Source: Candidatus Gastranaerophilales bacterium (GTDB lineage Bacteria > Cyanobacteriota > Vampirovibrionia > Gastranaerophilales > Gastranaerophilaceae). From it: a DNA stretch of 64,000 nt. A program made the position numbers and the translations under genes. Below are positions 60,636-64,000 of this stretch, one piece after another. The notes beneath the pieces are model-generated. The model saw nothing but the letters and a program-made list of their open reading frames with translations. It had not been told where the DNA came from and searched no databases. The stretch lies in assembly GCA_910588555.1 (NCBI GenBank), contig CAJUPC010000005.1, forward strand, positions 4,525-68,524, written 5' to 3'. The number at the start of each line of letters is the position of its first letter. Position 1 is the stretch's first letter.

Positions 60636-62003
60636 CTACATAACTTTGATCAAATAAGTTGAAACCAGTGTAAAATAAATAGCCAATCCTAAAACGTCTA
60701 TAGTCGTGGCGATTACCGGCCCTGACGCAACGGCAGGGTCAATTTTCATCGCTTTAAGAGCGAATGGTGTAAATGTACCAATGATAGTTGCCATAGTCAT
60801 ATTAATAGCCATAGCCAAACCGACGATAATTCCTAATTCCATATTGTGCTGCCAGCCCCAGGTAACAGCAGTTACAAGCAAACCAAATATAGAGCCGATT
60901 ACAAGCCCGATACAGGTTTCACGCATAATATGGTGCATTGCAGAACTTAAAGTTACCTGTCCTGTTGAAAGACCGCGAACCATAAGTGTAATACTTTGAG
61001 TTCCTATATTTCCGCCTAATCCAGCAAGAAGCGGCATAAATATTGCAATAACAGGCAGTGCATGTAAAGTGTGGTCAAAATGATGCCCGACATTTACAGC
61101 TATAAATTCTCCGATTAGTGTGATGAAAAGCCATGGTGTACGTGCACGAATTGCGTTGAAAACATTACCCGTTAAAATTTCGTCTTCGTCAACAACTTCT
61201 GTTGAAATACCTGAAGACTGATAGATTTCTTCTGTAGTTTCTTCTTCAAACAAATCATGAACGTCATCCCACGTAATCATACCTTTAAGTCTGTTGTATA
61301 AGTCTACGACAGGAAGCGCATTGTATTGATACTTCATAAATTCGTCAATAATATAATCGCTGTAATCATCGACATGAAGTCTTACAATGTCCGAAATCAT
61401 TATGTCTTCGACTTTTTGATTTATAGGAGATGTCAAGAGTTTTCTCAAAGATACAACGCCTAACAGGTGGTTTTGTTTGTCTGTAACATAAACATAGTAA
61501 AGTTCCATATTGTCCTGTTCAGCTTTAATTCTAATATGGTTCAAAACATCTTGAACGCTCATATCAGAATTTACGGTTAAAACAACAGGGTTCATAATAC
61601 CGCCTGCGGTATCTTCGTTATATGTTAAAAGTTCTCTGACTTCTTCCGAAAATTTATGAGGAAGTTTGTCTAAATAAGTTTCGCTTTCATCTTCTCCCAT
61701 ATCACCTAAGACGTCAGCCGCGGCGTCGTGGGGAAGCTGTGTAAGAATTTGTGATGCAAGATTTTCGTCAATATCTCCTAAAAGTTCCACCTGCATTTGA
61801 GGCGGTAGATATTCCATAATGTCTGCAGCTTTGTCAATTTCAAGAAGTTTAAAACACTCCAGTCTTTCTTCTGGTTTAAGTTCTTGAAAAATGTCAGCTA
61901 AATCCGCAACGTGATAGCCGTTCAATTCTTCTTTGAGTTGAACAAGAGTTTCATCTTCCATGATTTCTCTAAGTCTGTCAACAATATTTTGAACATTCAT
62001 CAT
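60636..62003 (-). CDS. mgtE: magnesium transporter MgtE
   Basis: 455 residues. N-terminal helical MgtE_N domain (ADIMEYLPPQMQVELLGDI, LPHDAAADVLGDMGEDE), two CBS domains (GIMNPVVLTVNSDMSVQDVL; VEDIMISDIVRLHVDD) and five membrane helices with the pore region FMPLLAGLGGNIGTQSITLMVRGL. N-domain and CBS close the channel when Mg2+ is plentiful. Ends 10 bp before the LCP gene. Predicted leaderless start. Confidence 0.96.
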   Translation of the reverse strand: MMNVQNIVDRLREIMEDETLVQLKEELNGYHVADLADIFQELKPEERLECFKLLEIDKAADIMEYLPPQMQVELLGDIDENLASQILTQLPHDAAADVLGDMGEDESETYLDKLPHKFSEEVRELLTYNEDTAGGIMNPVVLTVNSDMSVQDVLNHIRIKAEQDNMELYYVYVTDKQNHLLGVVSLRKLLTSPINQKVEDIMISDIVRLHVDDYSDYIIDEFMKYQYNALPVVDLYNRLKGMITWDDVHDLFEEETTEEIYQSSGISTEVVDEDEILTGNVFNAIRARTPWLFITLIGEFIAVNVGHHFDHTLHALPVIAIFMPLLAGLGGNIGTQSITLMVRGLSTGQVTLSSAMHHIMRETCIGLVIGSIFGLLVTAVTWGWQHNMELGIIVGLAMAINMTMATIIGTFTPFALKAMKIDPAVASGPVIATTIDVLGLAIYFTLVSTYLIKVM

Positions 62004-62009
62004 AAAAAC

Positions 62010-62015
62010 ATTATA
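62010..62015 (-). promoter_or_regulatory. -10 box of mgtE, leaderless arrangement
   Basis: Minus-strand TATAAT, 6 nt, ATG at 62003; TTGGGA lies 19 nt upstream of the box. No ribosome binding site. Confidence 0.6.
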
Positions 62016-62053
62016 TTACAAACACAGAAATCATTCCCAATTAATTTTTACTA

Positions 62054-62743
62054 TCATGCTAAATTTTTGTATGCTTCGAATGCTCTGATTAATTTTGAGT
62101 TATTTTGAATTTGATAAATTTTTACAAGTGCCCATTCAGCATGCGAATTAAGCTGTGATTTGTCAATATACCCTGCTTCACAAGAGTTTCTAAGGTTTTT
62201 GTCTATTGTATTATAAAGCTTTCCTAGTGTAATGTTATCCATTCTGTGAATAGGTCGTGAGAAATAATCCGCAAGTCCTCCCGAATTAACTTCTAATGTC
62301 TTGTAAAGTTTTTCTAAAGTCATTTTTACATCCGAAAGTTCATAGTCCAAAAATGCAATTACCTGCGCTTTAGTTCCGTGCCTGTATACGTAAGCTTTAG
62401 TTTTTTCAAGGTTATCAGGGTTTTGGTTTTCAAAATTGTTGTCAATAACTGAATTTATATATTGGCGGATTTCTTTTTTTGTAATTCCAATTGACTTTGC
62501 AAATAATATATCATCGCCTTGTTTAGTAAAAGAATTTTTGAGCGGTCTAAACCTGATAAGCGGTCTATGAGTCAAAAGATTTTTGAGTTCGGCAGGAGAG
62601 ATTTTCGTTTTTGCAATGTTTTTTATTGCAATTGAATTCTTTTTAATAAACTGAGCTTTTTGTTGGTTGGTAAGTTTTTCTGATGACAGAATTTTATAAA
62701 CTTCCAAAGCATCTAAAGAATTAATCGGTTGAATTTTATCCAT
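62054..62743 (-). CDS. uncharacterised helical protein
   Basis: 229 residues, mainly helical, no signal peptide or membrane segment. The start MDKIQPINSLDALEVYKIL recalls MKIQPIIPQ of the 17844 protein. No family recognised; pattern YRHGTKAQVIAFLDYELSD in the middle is well-formed. AGGAGAAA ribosome binding site. Single gene between terminator and mgtE. Confidence 0.7.
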   Translation of the reverse strand: MDKIQPINSLDALEVYKILSSEKLTNQQKAQFIKKNSIAIKNIAKTKISPAELKNLLTHRPLIRFRPLKNSFTKQGDDILFAKSIGITKKEIRQYINSVIDNNFENQNPDNLEKTKAYVYRHGTKAQVIAFLDYELSDVKMTLEKLYKTLEVNSGGLADYFSRPIHRMDNITLGKLYNTIDKNLRNSCEAGYIDKSQLNSHAEWALVKIYQIQNNSKLIRAFEAYKNLA

Positions 62744-62758
62744 AAATTTCTCCTATAT

Positions 62759-62788
62759 AAAAAAACACCCTTAAAGGGGTGTTTTTTT
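62759..62788. terminator. terminator after tRNA-Leu
   Basis: AAAACACCC / GGGGTGTTTT hairpin with TTAA loop and A/T runs; 7 bp beyond the tRNA 3' end on the minus strand. Confidence 0.8.
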
Positions 62789-62794
62789 AATAAT

Positions 62795-62873
62795 TGGGCA
62801 TGAAGAGACTCGAACTCCCACGCGTTAGCACTAGTTCCTAAGACTAGCGTGTCTACCATTCCACCACATGCCC
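62795..62873 (-). tRNA. tRNA-Leu (anticodon TAG)
   Basis: Acceptor GGGCATG / CATGCCC, anticodon stem CTAGT / ACTAG with loop CTTAGGA (TAG, codon CUA), a class II variable arm, and T-loop TTCGAGT. CCA not encoded. Confidence 0.92.
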
Positions 62874-62950
62874 ACGCTTTTTATTGATTTATTTAAAATC
62901 CATATATAGTGTATCCCGAACAAGTGTAAATGTCAAGTAATAAAGTGATA

Positions 62951-62984
62951 AAAAACAGGCCAAGAAATTTCTCGGCCTGTTTTT
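62951..62984 (-). terminator. terminator of the right-edge pilin-like gene
   Basis: AAAAACAGGCC / GGCCTGTTTTT stem, 12-nt loop, 7 bp beyond the stop codon. Confidence 0.85.
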
Positions 62985-62990
62985 GAAAGC

Positions 62991-64000
62991 TTACTCAACT
63001 ACGCACAGCCCAAGAATTTTGTAGTAGCTGCGGTTGCTAGTAATTCTCACTGAGGACCAGTCGCTGAACGTCACGCCGTACGCGTTGTAGCCAAGTTTTT
63101 TGTTAATACCAACCAATTCTTCGTCTTCCTGACCCGCCCACAGCCTGAACTCCGGTTCAGGAAGATCATATTGACTTGCTTTACCGTTGTATTTTGTGGG
63201 GTTACTGTTGTATAATAGACTTTCAAAATTTTTAAGGTCATCCTGGGTTGGCATTTTATTGACTCCACCACATTGTTTAACAGCACCTGCCCAGTAATCG
63301 TTGTCATCGTAACAATATTTTATTCCTAACGATTTAGCATAACTACCTGCTTCTGTTTCATGTTCAGGAGATGTCGCATTCTCTCCTGAACATTCTGCAT
63401 AAGTCATCGGTGTTGGATAGAACGGTGCGCCAAAACACTTACCGTCGATTTCCAGTGCACAAGCACTTCCTAAACCGTTCGCATTAAACGCCACAACATC
63501 CTTTCTAAATGTATTCGGTCTGCTGTGACCATTGATTTCAAACACAGCCGCAACACAACCAGCCGTAGCATTAGTTTCAGGTTTGCCGTTACTTGTTGAC
63601 CACCCATAAGTTTTCATCGGGTCTAACGCTTCACATTTCTTGTTGTAACTTAAAATCATCGGTGTACCGTCAGCTGTAATAATCCCAACATTGTCACTTG
63701 AATAATCGTGTGTATCATCATCATTCATTTTTAATTGTTTACCTGTTCTGGTATTAGCAATATCCCATTCTTTATCGTTTTGGAGTTTCACCGTATCATA
63801 CGGCCAGCAGGCTCTTAAATCATTAGCGTCACACCGCTTAGCAATCTTGAAATACTTTTGTAATTCGTCAACGAATGCGTCCGTACTTGGATAAGGTCCG
63901 ATAAGCCCTAACGATTTCATGTGGTCTGTAGCTTTAGTAAACTTATACTTTGTACTTCTAATTTTTTCTGCGTTAACCCTGTCATTAACATTAGTCATTA
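62991..64000 (-). CDS. large pilin-like secreted protein (5' end outside window)
   Basis: 336 residues visible; the start lies beyond the right edge. The opening MTNVNDRVNAEKIRSTKYKF is the segment that normally follows a prepilin helix in this group's large pilin-like proteins. At least ten Cys in the visible part (for example CDANDLRACW, GSACALEIDGKCFGAPF, YCYDDNDYW) suggest disulphides. The end SVRITSNRSYYKILGLCVVE is a typical beta-rich finish. G+C and codon use are clearly higher than in the neighbours. Function probably surface adhesion or pseudopilin; inferred. Confidence 0.75.
   Translation of the reverse strand, partial: MTNVNDRVNAEKIRSTKYKFTKATDHMKSLGLIGPYPSTDAFVDELQKYFKIAKRCDANDLRACWPYDTVKLQNDKEWDIANTRTGKQLKMNDDDTHDYSSDNVGIITADGTPMILSYNKKCEALDPMKTYGWSTSNGKPETNATAGCVAAVFEINGHSRPNTFRKDVVAFNANGLGSACALEIDGKCFGAPFYPTPMTYAECSGENATSPEHETEAGSYAKSLGIKYCYDDNDYWAGAVKQCGGVNKMPTQDDLKNFESLLYNSNPTKYNGKASQYDLPEPEFRLWAGQEDEELVGINKKLGYNAYGVTFSDWSSVRITSNRSYYKILGLCVVE

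Noticed and set aside
62795..62990. Genomic island border at tRNA-Leu
   Set aside because: No integrase or direct repeat of the tRNA 3' end is visible in the window; the next gene has its own terminator facing the tRNA.

Overview
The window is AT-rich, densely coded DNA from one bacterial chromosome. The gene set points to a non-photosynthetic relative of cyanobacteria of the Melainabacteria/Gastranaerophilales type. Supporting evidence is pilin-like proteins with the FTLAEILITLGIIG amino end, an SLH-domain envelope protein, a cyanobacterial-looking RNase E/G and Clp N-domain repeats, DUF1292 next to ruvX, ThyX instead of ThyA, HydE, and several secreted or membrane families I recognise only loosely from that group. 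The taxonomic call is inference. No phage, transposase, integrase or CRISPR array is visible, so this is mainly core chromosome with lineage-specific genes between housekeeping genes.

Layout. 1-7.1 kb: a TPR protein running off the left edge, galM, mnmG, a lineage-specific protein, tRNA-Gln and pgi. 7.1-14.4 kb (minus strand): a compact run of ClpX-type zinc finger, alpha-solenoid protein, ruvX, DUF1292, a Clp N-domain-only protein, tilS, hpt, a histidine kinase and a membrane protein, many with 1-base TAATG overlaps. 14.5-24.7 kb (plus): TPR lipoprotein and lgt, two tandem paralogous membrane proteins, dnaX, polA and a small secreted protein. 24.7-35.7 kb (minus): tlyA, an M16 peptidase, a pilin-like gene, purA, two small membrane proteins, RNase E/G, a radical-SAM protein and a small protein. 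35.8-44.2 kb: a GT-D glycosyltransferase, secreted proteins, a BlaI-type repressor, radA, gapA, a second pilin-like gene and rpmE. 44.4-54.8 kb: a CHASE2-GGDEF cyclase, a TPR protein, proS, a frameshifted cysteine-protease-like gene, an SPFH/NfeD pair, rqcH and a Y-family polymerase. 54.9-64 kb: SLH protein, hydE, thyX, an antiporter, two tRNA-Arg, an LCP protein, mgtE, a hypothetical, tRNA-Leu and a large pilin-like protein running off the right edge.

The most striking signals are: (1) two pilin-like genes, at 28.4-29.1 kb and 43.2-44.0 kb, each with a ten-base G/C homopolymer between a well-placed ATG with ribosome binding site and the prepilin cleavage site. Both are one base out of frame, as expected for phase-variable genes caught OFF. 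(2) About ten genes whose start codon lies exactly 6 nt after a TANNNT-type -10 box with no ribosome binding site, which predicts leaderless mRNAs. (3) An N-terminal polar leader ending in an F-x-G/S motif on otherwise unrelated proteins. (4) A secreted beta-rich module shared by three envelope proteins. (5) An operon with stand-alone Clp N-domains and a stand-alone ClpX zinc finger.
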